Source: Streptomyces dioscori
GTDB lineage: Bacteria > Actinomycetota > Actinomycetes > Streptomycetales > Streptomycetaceae
NCBI RefSeq assembly: GCF_003024195.1
Contig: NZ_KZ679050.1
Span: 62,001-126,000, forward strand
Length of the DNA stretch: 64,000 bases
Direction of reading: 5' to 3'
The position numbers were made by a program, and so were the translations under genes. The notes beneath the pieces were generated by a model, which saw nothing but the letters and a program-made list of their open reading frames with translations, was not told the DNA's origin and did not search any database. Positions 1 to 26,923 of this stretch are shown here, one piece after another (position 1 is the first letter of the stretch; each line of letters opens with the position of its first letter).

Positions 1-668
1 AGTTGGTACGCGCCCAGCTCGACGGGGCTGTGCCCGAACAGGGCGCCGCCGATGCCCGCCTCGGCGCATCCGGTGATGCCCTCGGCCAGGCAGCCGCGGG
101 CCGCGTGCCCGATCGCGTCGGCCAACTCCTGCTGGGAGTAGGGCAGTCGCAGGGCCCGCGCGGTTCCCATGGCTCCCTCCGCGAGAAAGCCGTCCCCGTC
201 GGCGAGTGCGGCGGGGAGCAGGTCCAGAACGGCGGTGTTGACCATGCAGCCGTGTCCGGAGTCGTGCATCAGGAACACCTTGCGCCCGGCGCTGACCGCG
301 TCGAGTTCGGTCGCGGTCAGATGGCGGCCGAGGCCCCGCTGGTCGTAGCCCGCGAGGTCGGTCCAGCCCCCTTCCGGTGTGCGTGCCACCGCCTCGGCCA
401 CCGCTGCCAGTACGTCCTCGACGGACCGGCACGGCGCGATGCTCGGTGTGCCGGCCTTGAAGCCGGTCCAGGCCAGATGGACATGGCTGTCGATGAATCC
501 GGGCAGCACGGTGGCGCCCTGGAGGTCGACCACCCTGCGGGCGGGCAGGTCGGCCACCTCCTCGTCCAGGCCCACGATCCGGTCCCGCCAGATGCCCAGT
601 TCGCGGGCGACGGGACGGTCCGGGTCCATGGTGAGGATGCGGGCGTTGGTGAGTCTCGTGGAGAGCAC
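1..668 (-). CDS. Amidohydrolase family protein (YtcJ-like), 3' part outside the window
   Basis: Only the N-terminal part (about 222 residues) is present; the frame is still open at the left edge. After a GTG start the protein reads TRLTNARILTMDPD, then a metal-binding GFIDSHVHLAWTG motif near residue 60. This is the usual opening of amidohydrolases of the YtcJ/exoenzyme-regulatory group, metal-dependent hydrolases of C-N bonds. Further motifs such as MHDSGHGCMVNTAVLDLLP and AEAGIGG agree with that family. The start lies 10 bases after the mbtH stop and uses the GAGG that overlaps that stop, so it is probably translationally coupled to the NRPS-mbtH transcript. The natural substrate cannot be told from the sequence. 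A role in siderophore release, recycling or precursor handling is only an inference from position. Confidence 0.8.
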   Translation of the reverse strand, partial: MLSTRLTNARILTMDPDRPVARELGIWRDRIVGLDEEVADLPARRVVDLQGATVLPGFIDSHVHLAWTGFKAGTPSIAPCRSVEDVLAAVAEAVARTPEGGWTDLAGYDQRGLGRHLTATELDAVSAGRKVFLMHDSGHGCMVNTAVLDLLPAALADGDGFLAEGAMGTARALRLPYSQQELADAIGHAARGCLAEGITGCAEAGIGGALFGHSPVELGAYQ

Positions 669-678
669 GGCCGGGACC

Positions 679-903
679 TCAGCGGGCCTGGTCCGCCGCC
701 GTCCGCTCCACGAGGCTCCTGGGGCGCATGTCCGTCCAGTTGACCTCGATGTGGTCCAGGCACTCCTGCCGGGGAGCGGGGCCGTGGGCGACGGTCCAGC
801 CGGCCGGCACGTCGACGAAGTCGGGCCACAGGCTGTACTGGCCCTCGTCGTTGACGAGCACGGAGTAGGTGCCTTCGGGATTCTCGAACGGGTTGGTGCT
901 CAT
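679..903 (-). CDS. mbtH: MbtH-like protein
   Basis: A 74-residue protein with the MbtH signature: an N-terminal NPFENPEG, a central GQYSLWPDF, then PAGW and the C-terminal WTDMRPRSL. MbtH-like proteins bind NRPS adenylation domains and are often needed for their folding and activity. It starts at ATG with a strong GGAGG six bases upstream and lies 57 bases after the NRPS stop on the same strand, so the two are almost certainly cotranscribed. It is the natural partner of the five adenylation domains upstream. Length is normal for the family. The amidohydrolase start follows immediately. Confidence 0.97.
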   Translation of the reverse strand: MSTNPFENPEGTYSVLVNDEGQYSLWPDFVDVPAGWTVAHGPAPRQECLDHIEVNWTDMRPRSLVERTAADQAR

Positions 904-960
904 GAGGGTCCTCCGACTCGATTGCTCTTGCTGGGGTTGATGGGGATGGCGGGGACGGAA

Positions 961-20412
<19,452 letters not shown>

Positions 20413-20471
20413 AGCTGACCGTGCCTCCAGAGTGTGCGGAACCGGCTCAGCCGGAGGACCGCAGGTCATAC

Positions 20472-20490
20472 TAAGGTAAGGATTACCTAA
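20472..20490. promoter_or_regulatory. Iron box (DmdR/IdeR type) controlling the NRPS operon
   Basis: TAAGGTAAGGATTACCTAA is close to the actinobacterial iron-repressor consensus TTAGGTTAGGCTCACCTAA, with both halves of the dyad recognisable. It sits 60 bases upstream of the chosen NRPS start and only three bases from the alternative ATG at 20469. Repression by iron-loaded DmdR1/IdeR is expected from the family. Confidence 0.88.
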
Positions 20491-20534
20491 CCAAAAGGCC
20501 CCGTCTCGGCGGACCACGTGATCCCCACTACGAT

Positions 20535-20553
20535 TAAGGCCTGCCTAACCTAA
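20535..20553. promoter_or_regulatory. Iron box controlling the siderophore-uptake operon
   Basis: TAAGGCCTGCCTAACCTAA matches the iron-box consensus, with a perfect CCTAACCTAA right half. It lies 27 bases upstream of the GTG start of the first FecCD permease and forms the second operator of the divergent promoter region shared with the NRPS. Confidence 0.85.
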
Positions 20554-20579
20554 GGGAGCTGGCCGTTGGAGACCGCAAG

Positions 20580-21602
20580 GTGACGGGCAAGAGAGTGCGC
20601 CCTGTCCTTCTCGTGACACTGCTGGGTACCGTCCTGGCCGTCCTCTGTCTGCTGTCACTGGCGCTCGGCGCGGCCAACATCCCGCCGGACCAGGTGATCT
20701 CGGCCCTGTTCGGCGACGCACCGAGCCGGTTCGTGGACAACGTCGTCTGGTCGGCGCGCATCCCGCGCACCGCGCTCGGGCTCACGGCGGGCGCGGCCCT
20801 CGGGCTGGCCGGAGCGCTGATGCAGGCGCTGACCCGCAACCCGCTCGCCGACCCCGGGGTCCTGGGGGTCAGCGCGGGCGCCGCCTTCGCCATCGTGCTC
20901 GCCGTCGGCGTGCTCGGCATCAACTCGCTGTACGGCTATGTGTGGTTCGCGTTCGGCGGAGCGCTGATCGCCACGGTGGCGGTCTATCTCCTCGGCGGCC
21001 TCGGGCGGTCCGGGATGACCCCGGTGAAGCTGGCCCTCGCGGGCATCGCCGTCACCTCGATGCTGTGGTCGTTCACGCAGGCCATCGTGCTCACGGACGT
21101 GGACGCGCTCAACAAGTACCGTTTCTGGTCCGCGGGTTCGCTCGCGGAGGCGGACAACGGCATGGTGTGGCGGGTCCTGCCCTTCCTCGTCATCGGCGCG
21201 GCACTCGCGCTGGCCTGCGCCCCGGCCCTCAACAGCCTGGCCCTCGGCGACGACGTGGCGGCCTCGCTCGGCCGGCGCCTCGGCCTGGTCCGGCTGGCGG
21301 GCGTCGCGGCGATAACCCTGCTGACGGGGGCGGCGGTCGCGGTCATCGGGCCCGTCGTCTTCCTCGGCCTGGTGGTCCCCCATGTGGCCCGGGTGCTCGC
21401 CCAGGCGGCGGGCATCGGCCCCGACCAGCGCTGGCTGCTGCCCCTGTCGGCGGTCCTCGCCCCCATCCTGCTGCTCGCCGCGGACATCCTCGGACGCCTC
21501 GTGGCACGGCCCACCGAGATCCAGGCGGGGGTGCTGGTCGCCTTCATCGGCGGTCCGTTCTTCATCGCCATGGTCCGTCGGCGCAACCTGGCGGAGGTGT
21601 GA
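20580..21602 (+). CDS. FecCD-family ferric-siderophore permease 1
   Basis: A 340-residue hydrophobic protein with the features of BtuC/FecCD permeases: a first membrane helix at about residues 8-28, RIPRTALGLTAGAALGLAG, and MQALTRNPLADPGVLGVSAG, the motif that contacts the partner ATPase and lines the pathway. About nine to ten membrane helices are apparent. It starts at GTG with GGAG eight bases upstream. It forms an importer with permease 2 and the ATPase that follow; the stop is separated from the next start by two bases. The lipoprotein receptor encoded at 32144-33211 is the likely donor. An iron box lies directly upstream. Confidence 0.95.
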   Translation: MTGKRVRPVLLVTLLGTVLAVLCLLSLALGAANIPPDQVISALFGDAPSRFVDNVVWSARIPRTALGLTAGAALGLAGALMQALTRNPLADPGVLGVSAGAAFAIVLAVGVLGINSLYGYVWFAFGGALIATVAVYLLGGLGRSGMTPVKLALAGIAVTSMLWSFTQAIVLTDVDALNKYRFWSAGSLAEADNGMVWRVLPFLVIGAALALACAPALNSLALGDDVAASLGRRLGLVRLAGVAAITLLTGAAVAVIGPVVFLGLVVPHVARVLAQAAGIGPDQRWLLPLSAVLAPILLLAADILGRLVARPTEIQAGVLVAFIGGPFFIAMVRRRNLAEV

Positions 21603-21604
21603 CC

Positions 21605-22744
21605 GTGCCGCAACCGAAATCCGACCTCACGACCCGTTCCGACCTCAAGTCCGCCCGTTCTGAGCTGAAGTCCGCGTCCGCCGCGCCCCGTTCGGCCGGG
21701 TCAGCCCACCATCGCACGTACCGGCTGGTGTTCCCGCCCGTCTCCGGTGTGTTCCGCCCCCGGCTCGTGGCGCTGTCCGTGGTGCTCGCCGCGGGCACCT
21801 TCGTCCTGTTCTGCTGGGGCCTGACGACCGGCGACTACCCGATCGGCTTCACCGACGTCGTACGGGCCCTGGTGGGCTCCGGCGACCCCGGCACCGTCCT
21901 CGTCGTGGAGGAACTGCGGCTGCCCCGCGCCCTGGTGGGGCTGCTCGCCGGGATCGCCTTCGGGGTCTCCGGCGCGCTCTTCCAGACCATGACCCGCAAC
22001 CCGCTGGCCAGCCCCGACATGATCGGCCTCACCCAGGGCGCGGGCACCGCGGTCGTCGCGGGCATCGTGCTCGGCTGGGACGGCGGCCTGGGCACCCAGG
22101 CGCTCGGCCTGCTCGGCGCCCTGGTCACCGCCCTGACCGTCTACGCGCTGGCCTGGCGGCGCGGCACCACCGGCTACCGGATCATCCTGGTCGGTATCGG
22201 CGTGGCCTGGATCTGCACGAGCGCCACCGACTATCTCGTGGCCAAGGGCGGACGCTTCCAGGCGCAGGCCGCACTGGGCTGGCTGGTCGGCAACCTCAAC
22301 GGCCGCACCTGGGGGCAGGTCGGCCCGCTCGCCGTCGCACTGGCCGTGCTGCTGCCGACGGCCCTGCTGCTCGGCCGGCTGCTGCGCACGCTCCAGCTCG
22401 GTGACGACGTGGCCACCGGCCTCGGTACGCGCGTACAGCCCGTACGCCTCGCCATCCTGCTCACCGGGGTCGGCCTGATCGCCTTCGCCACCGCCTCCGC
22501 GGGGCCCGTGGCGTTCGTGGCGCTCGCCGCCCCCCAGATCGCACAACGGCTGGCCGGCACGGCCTGGCCGCCCACCGTCGCCTCGGGACTGACCGGGGCA
22601 CTGGTGGTCCTGGGCGGCGACCTCATCGCCCGTACGCTCATCTCCGGCACGGAACTGCCGGTCGGCATCGTCACCGGTGTGCTCGGCGCGCCGGTCCTGC
22701 TCTGGCTGCTCGTCCGCGCCAACCGCGCGGGCTCAGGAGGTTGA
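21605..22744 (+). CDS. FecCD-family ferric-siderophore permease 2
   Basis: A 379-residue FecCD permease. After a hydrophilic N-terminal tail of about 50 residues with KSDL/RSDLKSA-type repeats come RLPRALVGLLAGIAFGVSG and QTMTRNPLASPDMIGLTQGA, the paralogous counterparts of motifs in permease 1. The start is GTG at 21605, with GGAGG inside the end of permease 1 (21593-21597) and a two-base gap between the genes, so translation is coupled. Longer upstream frames are antisense or out-of-frame artefacts within permease 1. Heterodimeric permeases of this sort are standard in siderophore importers such as those of coelichelin clusters. Confidence 0.94.
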   Translation: MPQPKSDLTTRSDLKSARSELKSASAAPRSAGSAHHRTYRLVFPPVSGVFRPRLVALSVVLAAGTFVLFCWGLTTGDYPIGFTDVVRALVGSGDPGTVLVVEELRLPRALVGLLAGIAFGVSGALFQTMTRNPLASPDMIGLTQGAGTAVVAGIVLGWDGGLGTQALGLLGALVTALTVYALAWRRGTTGYRIILVGIGVAWICTSATDYLVAKGGRFQAQAALGWLVGNLNGRTWGQVGPLAVALAVLLPTALLLGRLLRTLQLGDDVATGLGTRVQPVRLAILLTGVGLIAFATASAGPVAFVALAAPQIAQRLAGTAWPPTVASGLTGALVVLGGDLIARTLISGTELPVGIVTGVLGAPVLLWLLVRANRAGSGG

Positions 22745-22748
22745 TTCC

Positions 22749-23609
22749 ATGTCGGCTGAACCCCTGTCGACCCCCGACCCCGACCCCGACCTGCGGGCGA
22801 GCGGCCTGCGGCTGGCGTACGACAACCGCCTCGTCGTGGACGGCCTCGACCTGGCGGTCCCGCCCGGCCGGATCACGGCCATCGTCGGCGCCAACGCGTG
22901 CGGCAAATCCACCCTGTTGCGGGCGCTCGCCCGGCTGCTCGCGCCCAAGGAGGGGGCCGTCCACCTCGACGGCAGGGCGCTGCAGTCCATCCCGAGCAGG
23001 GAGCTGGCGCAGCGGCTCGGCATCCTGCCGCAGAGCCCGGTCGCGCCCGAGGGGCTGACCGTCATCGACCTGGTCAACCGCGGCCGTTCACCGCATCAGA
23101 CCTGGTGGCGGCAGTGGTCGAAGACGGACGAGCAGGCCGTGCACCGGGCGCTGGCCGCGACCAACATGACGGACCTCGCCGACCGGCCCGTCGACGAACT
23201 CTCCGGCGGTCAGCGGCAGCGCGCCTGGATCGCCATGGCGGTCGCCCAGGGCACGCCCGTGCTGCTCCTGGACGAGCCGACGACGTACCTCGACCTGGCG
23301 CACCAGATCGACGTCCTGGACCTGGTCACCGACCTCAACCGCCGGGAGAACCGCACGGTCGTGATGGTGCTCCACGACCTCAACCAGGCCTGCCGGTACG
23401 CCGATCACGTCGTCGCCATGAAGTCCGGGAAGATCGTCGCCGAGGGCAGCCCGACGGAGGTCATCACCGCCGAGACGGTCGAGCACGTCTTCGACCTGAC
23501 CTGCCGCATCACGATGGACCCGGTCAGCCACACCCCGCTGGTCATCCCGATGGGCCGCCACCACGGAGGCCCGTCCCTGGAGGCGGCGGCGGTGCAGGCG
23601 GCCGACTAG
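22749..23609 (+). CDS. ATP-binding subunit of the ferric-siderophore importer
   Basis: A 286-residue ABC ATPase of the FepC/BtuD type. The P-loop is GANACGKST (about residue 44), the signature LSGGQRQRA (about 151) and Walker B VLLLDEPTTYLD, with the H-loop in MVLHDLNQA. The start ATG is preceded by AGGAGG nine bases upstream and four bases after the stop of permease 2. It energises uptake by the two permeases. The Cys in the P-loop is unusual, but the GKST core is intact. Confidence 0.95.
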   Translation: MSAEPLSTPDPDPDLRASGLRLAYDNRLVVDGLDLAVPPGRITAIVGANACGKSTLLRALARLLAPKEGAVHLDGRALQSIPSRELAQRLGILPQSPVAPEGLTVIDLVNRGRSPHQTWWRQWSKTDEQAVHRALAATNMTDLADRPVDELSGGQRQRAWIAMAVAQGTPVLLLDEPTTYLDLAHQIDVLDLVTDLNRRENRTVVMVLHDLNQACRYADHVVAMKSGKIVAEGSPTEVITAETVEHVFDLTCRITMDPVSHTPLVIPMGRHHGGPSLEAAAVQAAD

Positions 23610-23703
23610 CGGCTCGCGGGCGGGACTTGTGTGTGTCGTATGACCGAACGGTGACCGTAAGAGGCAGATGAGGCCGGAGGGACGGAAGGTCCGTACCTAT
23701 GCC

Positions 23704-23737
23704 TTGACAGTGATCTCGTTCACTTCTTAGAACGAGA
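23704..23737 (+). promoter_or_regulatory. Promoter and inverted-repeat operator of the GH16 glucanase gene
   Basis: TTGACA (23704-23709) and TTAGAA (23727-23732) are separated by 17 bases. A perfect 8-bp inverted repeat, TCTCGTTC and GAACGAGA with an 8-base spacer, covers 23714-23737. It lies between the two promoter elements and over the -10. It looks like the binding site of a dimeric repressor. It does not resemble the iron box, so this gene is probably regulated separately from the siderophore genes. Confidence 0.65.
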
Positions 23738-23805
23738 GGCGAAGCATTTCCCCCCACCTCAGTGGGCGCGCCCCCGCACAGGGACGCCCTACGGAAGGGA
23801 GAGTC

Positions 23806-24666
23806 GTGGCTTCCCCACGTCTGCTCCGCAAATGCCTTCTCGCCGCACTGCCCGCCGCCCTCGTCGCGGCCGCGTCCGTCGCCCCCGCCGCCCACGCGGA
23901 CCCCACTCCGCGGGCGGCCCAGGCCGTGACGTTCTCCGACACCTTCGACGGGGCCGCCGGCTCCGGTGTCGACCAGGGCAAGTGGCAGGTCGAGACCGGC
24001 GACAACGTCAACAACCACGAACGCCAGTACTACACGGCGGGCAACAACAACGCGAAGCTCGACGGCCAGGGCCACCTGGTCATCGAGGCCCGCCGCGAGA
24101 ACCCGAACAACTACCAGTGCTGGTACGGCTCGTGCGAGTACACCTCGTCGCGGCTCAACACCTCCGGCAAGTTCACCGCGACGTACGGGCACGTCGAGGC
24201 CCGGATGAAGATCCCGCGCGGTCAGGGCATCTGGCCCGCGTTCTGGATGCTCGGCCAGGACATCGGACAGGTCGGCTGGCCCAACTCGGGCGAGATCGAC
24301 ATCATGGAGAACGTCGGCTTCGAGCCAGGAACCGTGCACGGCACCCTGCACGGCCCCGGTTACTCCGGCTCCGGCGGCATAGGCGCGGGCTACTCGCTGC
24401 CCAACGGCGAAGCGTTCGCGGACGCCTTCCACACCTTCGCGGTCGACTGGTCGCCGAACAAGATCACCTGGTCCGTGGACGGCACCGTCTACCAGACCCG
24501 CACCCCGGCCGACCTGAACGGCAACACCTGGGTCTTCGACAAGCCGTTCTTCCTGATCCTCAATCTCGCGGTGGGCGGCTACTGGCCCGGCGATCCCGAC
24601 GGTTCGACCAGCTTCCCGCAGCAACTGGTCGTCGACGAGGTGAAGGTGACGACCAGCGACGGCTGA
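23806..24666 (+). CDS. Secreted GH16 endo-beta-1,3-glucanase
   Basis: A 286-residue protein with a Sec signal peptide (residues 1-31, cleavage after AHA) and a single GH16 catalytic domain. The active site is GEIDIMENVG, matching the family pattern ExDxxE, whose two glutamates are nucleophile and acid/base. WPAFWMLG and GGYWPGDPDG are typical of bacterial laminarinases, which hydrolyse beta-1,3-glucans such as fungal cell walls outside the cell. There is no carbohydrate-binding module. It starts at GTG behind GGAAGGGAG. It has its own promoter and terminator, so it is an independent unit between the uptake and biosynthesis parts of the siderophore locus. Confidence 0.95.
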   Translation: MASPRLLRKCLLAALPAALVAAASVAPAAHADPTPRAAQAVTFSDTFDGAAGSGVDQGKWQVETGDNVNNHERQYYTAGNNNAKLDGQGHLVIEARRENPNNYQCWYGSCEYTSSRLNTSGKFTATYGHVEARMKIPRGQGIWPAFWMLGQDIGQVGWPNSGEIDIMENVGFEPGTVHGTLHGPGYSGSGGIGAGYSLPNGEAFADAFHTFAVDWSPNKITWSVDGTVYQTRTPADLNGNTWVFDKPFFLILNLAVGGYWPGDPDGSTSFPQQLVVDEVKVTTSDG

Positions 24667-24728
24667 CGGAGGCGCCGGCGACACCCTCTGAAGCGTGGCC
24701 GCCGGAACGCGTTCAAGACCCGAACACG

Positions 24729-24767
24729 TGGTGCCCGGCCGGGAATGCCTCTCCCGGCCGGGCACCA
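24729..24767. terminator. Bidirectional hairpin terminator
   Basis: A perfect inverted repeat with 16-bp arms (TGGTGCCCGGCCGGGA and its complement) around the 7-base loop ATGCCTC. It lies between the convergent glucanase and N-acetylglutamate kinase genes and can serve both. Confidence 0.85.
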
Positions 24768-24813
24768 TGTGCGTGCCGGACCACCACGCGTGTGTCAGGC
24801 CAGCGCGTACGTG

Positions 24814-25893
24814 TCAGGCCACCGGAGCCGCTGGGCGCGCCGCAGAGGGCACAGAGGCCACGGAGGGCACCGAGGACACGGCGGCCACGTCGGCCACGTC
24901 GGCCACGTCGGCCACGTCGGCCTTCGGGTCCGGCACGATCGTCGTGCCGGACCCGGCGCCGCCGACCAGTCCGTCGAGCAGGGCGTGCGGTGCGCGGCCG
25001 TCGAGCACCCGGGCCACGCCCACCCCGCCCCGCACGGCCCGCAGACACGCCTCCATCTTCGGCCCCATCCCGCCTGCCAGCCCCGGCAGCGCCCGCTCCA
25101 ACTCCCCCGCCCCGATCCGGTCGACGATCCGCTCGCTCGCGGGCCAGTCGGCGTACAGTCCCGGCACATCGGTGAGGACGACGAGGACCCGTGTCCCCAG
25201 CGCGGCGGCCAACGCCCCGGCTGCCGTGTCCGCGTTGACGTTGTAGACCTGCCCGTCCTCGCCCCGGCCAACGGAGGAGACCACCGGGATGTGGCCGCCC
25301 TCCAGCAGCAGCCGTACGACTGCGGTGTTCACCCGTGCCACATCCCCGACCAGGCCGATGTCGACGCTCTCACCGCCCACTCGGGCATACCGCTTGACGG
25401 CGGTGAGGGTGTGCCCGTCCTCGCCGCTGAGGCCCACCGCGTGCGGCCCGTGCTCGTTCAGCAGCCCGACCAGGTCCTTCTGGACCTTGCCGGACAGCAC
25501 CATCCGTACGACCTCCATGGTCTCGGGTGTGGTGACCCTCAGCCCGTCGAGGAAGTCGGACCTGAGCCCGAGCCGGTCCAGGTGGGCGGCGATCTGCGGG
25601 CCGCCACCGTGCACCACGACCGGCCGGACGCCCGCCCGGTACAGGGCGAGGACGTCCTGCGCGAAGGCCCGCCGGAGCGTGTCGTCGGTCATCGCGTGAC
25701 CGCCGTACTTGACGACGACCGTGTGCCCACGCAGGGATTCGAGCGCCACGAGCCGGTCGGCGGGGCCGCCGGCGGACGCGGCGACCTCGGTCACCGCGTC
25801 CGCCACGACCCCGTCCGCCACGACCCCGTCCACCGACGCGTCGGACACAGCCGCGCCGCTCGCCGCGGTGGCACTCACAGCTGTGGCGCTCAC
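24814..25893 (-). CDS. argB: N-acetylglutamate kinase paralogue of the siderophore locus
   Basis: A 359-residue amino acid kinase. VVKYGGHAM (phosphate loop), VHGGGPQI, the substrate-binding VYNVNADTAAG and the nucleotide-site VLTDVPGLY with GGMGPKM identify N-acetylglutamate kinase, which phosphorylates N-acetylglutamate on the way to ornithine. The GTG start overlaps the formyltransferase stop (GTGA), so the two are coupled. The N-terminus carries an Ala/Ser/Val-rich extension of about 40 residues, and the C-terminus a low-complexity ADV-ADV-ADV tail encoded by 9-bp repeats. The sensible role is to raise ornithine supply for the hydroxyornithine residues; this is inference from context. Confidence 0.92.
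   Translation of the reverse strand: MSATAVSATAASGAAVSDASVDGVVADGVVADAVTEVAASAGGPADRLVALESLRGHTVVVKYGGHAMTDDTLRRAFAQDVLALYRAGVRPVVVHGGGPQIAAHLDRLGLRSDFLDGLRVTTPETMEVVRMVLSGKVQKDLVGLLNEHGPHAVGLSGEDGHTLTAVKRYARVGGESVDIGLVGDVARVNTAVVRLLLEGGHIPVVSSVGRGEDGQVYNVNADTAAGALAAALGTRVLVVLTDVPGLYADWPASERIVDRIGAGELERALPGLAGGMGPKMEACLRAVRGGVGVARVLDGRAPHALLDGLVGGAGSGTTIVPDPKADVADVADVADVAAVSSVPSVASVPSAARPAAPVA
24881..24922. repeat. 9-bp tandem repeat in the argB paralogue tail
   Basis: CGGCCACGT is repeated four times with a partial fifth. In the protein it gives repeated ADV tripeptides near the C-terminus, outside the conserved kinase fold. Confidence 0.9.
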
Positions 25894-26837
25894 GGGCGAC
25901 CCGTGAGATAGCCGCCCATCGTGCGGAAGTAGTCCGTCGCCGCGTGCTCCGCCCCGTCCTCGGTGCGGACCCGCTTCACGACCAGCCCGCGCAGCCGTCC
26001 GTTCCTCGCCTCCGTACCGGCGACGATGACGATCCCGTCGCCCTCGCGGATGAAGATGCGCCCGGGAGTGCCGCCGTAACGGCCCTCCGAGACCGCGGAC
26101 TCGACGATCCGGATCCGCTGCCCGCGGTGGTGGGTGAACGCGTTCGGGTACGGGTCGCACTGGGCCCGTACCAGCCGCTCGATGGCCTCCGCGGGCCAGG
26201 TCCAGTCGATCCGGCTGTCCTCCAGGGACCGCTTGTGGAAGAAGCTGGCCCGGCTGCGGTCCTGCGGTATCCACTGCGCGCGACCCGAGGCGATCAGGTC
26301 GAGCGACTCGTTGACGACCGGGCCGATCAGATCGACCGTGCGGTGGAACAGGTCGGCGACGGTGTCGGCCGCGCCGACCGGGACGGCCCGCTGCAGCAGC
26401 ACGTCACCGGCGTCGAGTTCGGCGTTCATCCGGTGCGCCGTGACACCGACCTCCCGCTCGCCGTTGATCAGCGCCCAGATCAGCGGGGAGAAGCCCGCGT
26501 AGGCCGGGAGCAGCGAGTCGTGGATGTTGAGCGTGCCGTGGGGCGGCAGGTCGAAGACCTCCGGGGGCAGCACGGTGCGCCAGTTGTTGGCGACGATCAG
26601 GTCCGGCTCCGCGTCCTTGAGTGCGGCGAGGAGTTCGGGGTCGTCGGGCCGGTTGCGCAGCAGCACCGGTACGCCGTGCTTCTCGGCCAGATCGGCCACC
26701 GAGTCGTCCCAGATCTTCTCGTACACGTGGTCGCTCTTGGGGTGGGTCACGGCCAGGACCACCTCGTGGTCGGAGTCCAACAGAGCCTGGAGGGTGCGAT
26801 GCCCCCAGGTCTGGTAGCCGAACATGACGACCCGCAT
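25890..26837 (-). CDS. Methionyl-tRNA formyltransferase-like enzyme (hydroxyornithine N5-formyltransferase)
   Basis: A 315-residue protein. It has the 10-formyltetrahydrofolate transferase core NIHDSLLPAYAGFSP near residue 105 (catalytic Asn and His) and the following Asp region, then a C-terminal FMT-like domain (YPNAFTHHRGQRIRI). CchA of the coelichelin cluster is the model: it formylates N5-hydroxyornithine to give a hydroxamate. The start ATG at 26837 is preceded by GGAGAGG; a nine-codon upstream extension lacks a ribosome site. It is divergent from the ornithine monooxygenase and shares an iron box with it, so both enzymes of hydroxamate formation are induced together. Confidence 0.94.
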   Translation of the reverse strand: MRVVMFGYQTWGHRTLQALLDSDHEVVLAVTHPKSDHVYEKIWDDSVADLAEKHGVPVLLRNRPDDPELLAALKDAEPDLIVANNWRTVLPPEVFDLPPHGTLNIHDSLLPAYAGFSPLIWALINGEREVGVTAHRMNAELDAGDVLLQRAVPVGAADTVADLFHRTVDLIGPVVNESLDLIASGRAQWIPQDRSRASFFHKRSLEDSRIDWTWPAEAIERLVRAQCDPYPNAFTHHRGQRIRIVESAVSEGRYGGTPGRIFIREGDGIVIVAGTEARNGRLRGLVVKRVRTEDGAEHAATDYFRTMGGYLTGRP

Positions 26838-26866
26838 AGTCGATCCTCTCCTAGGACACACCATTG

Positions 26867-26885
26867 CAAGGTAAGGCTAACCTTA
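26867..26885. promoter_or_regulatory. Iron box shared by the formyltransferase and monooxygenase promoters
   Basis: CAAGGTAAGGCTAACCTTA is a clear dyad resembling the DmdR/IdeR consensus, centred at 26876. It lies 30 bases from the formyltransferase start and 39 bases from the monooxygenase start. Confidence 0.85.
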
Positions 26886-26923
26886 TTTAACATCAGTGGC
26901 GCCTAGGGGAAGGAAAAGTTGCG

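Noticed and set aside
20942..22744. Long version of permease 2 starting at 20942
   Set aside because: The first 221 codons are permease 1 read out of frame. The real start at 21605 has a strong ribosome site and the correct family N-terminus.
24814..26274. Long version of the N-acetylglutamate kinase starting at 26274
   Set aside because: The extension lies in the formyltransferase gene in another frame; GTG 25893 overlapping its stop is the coupled start.
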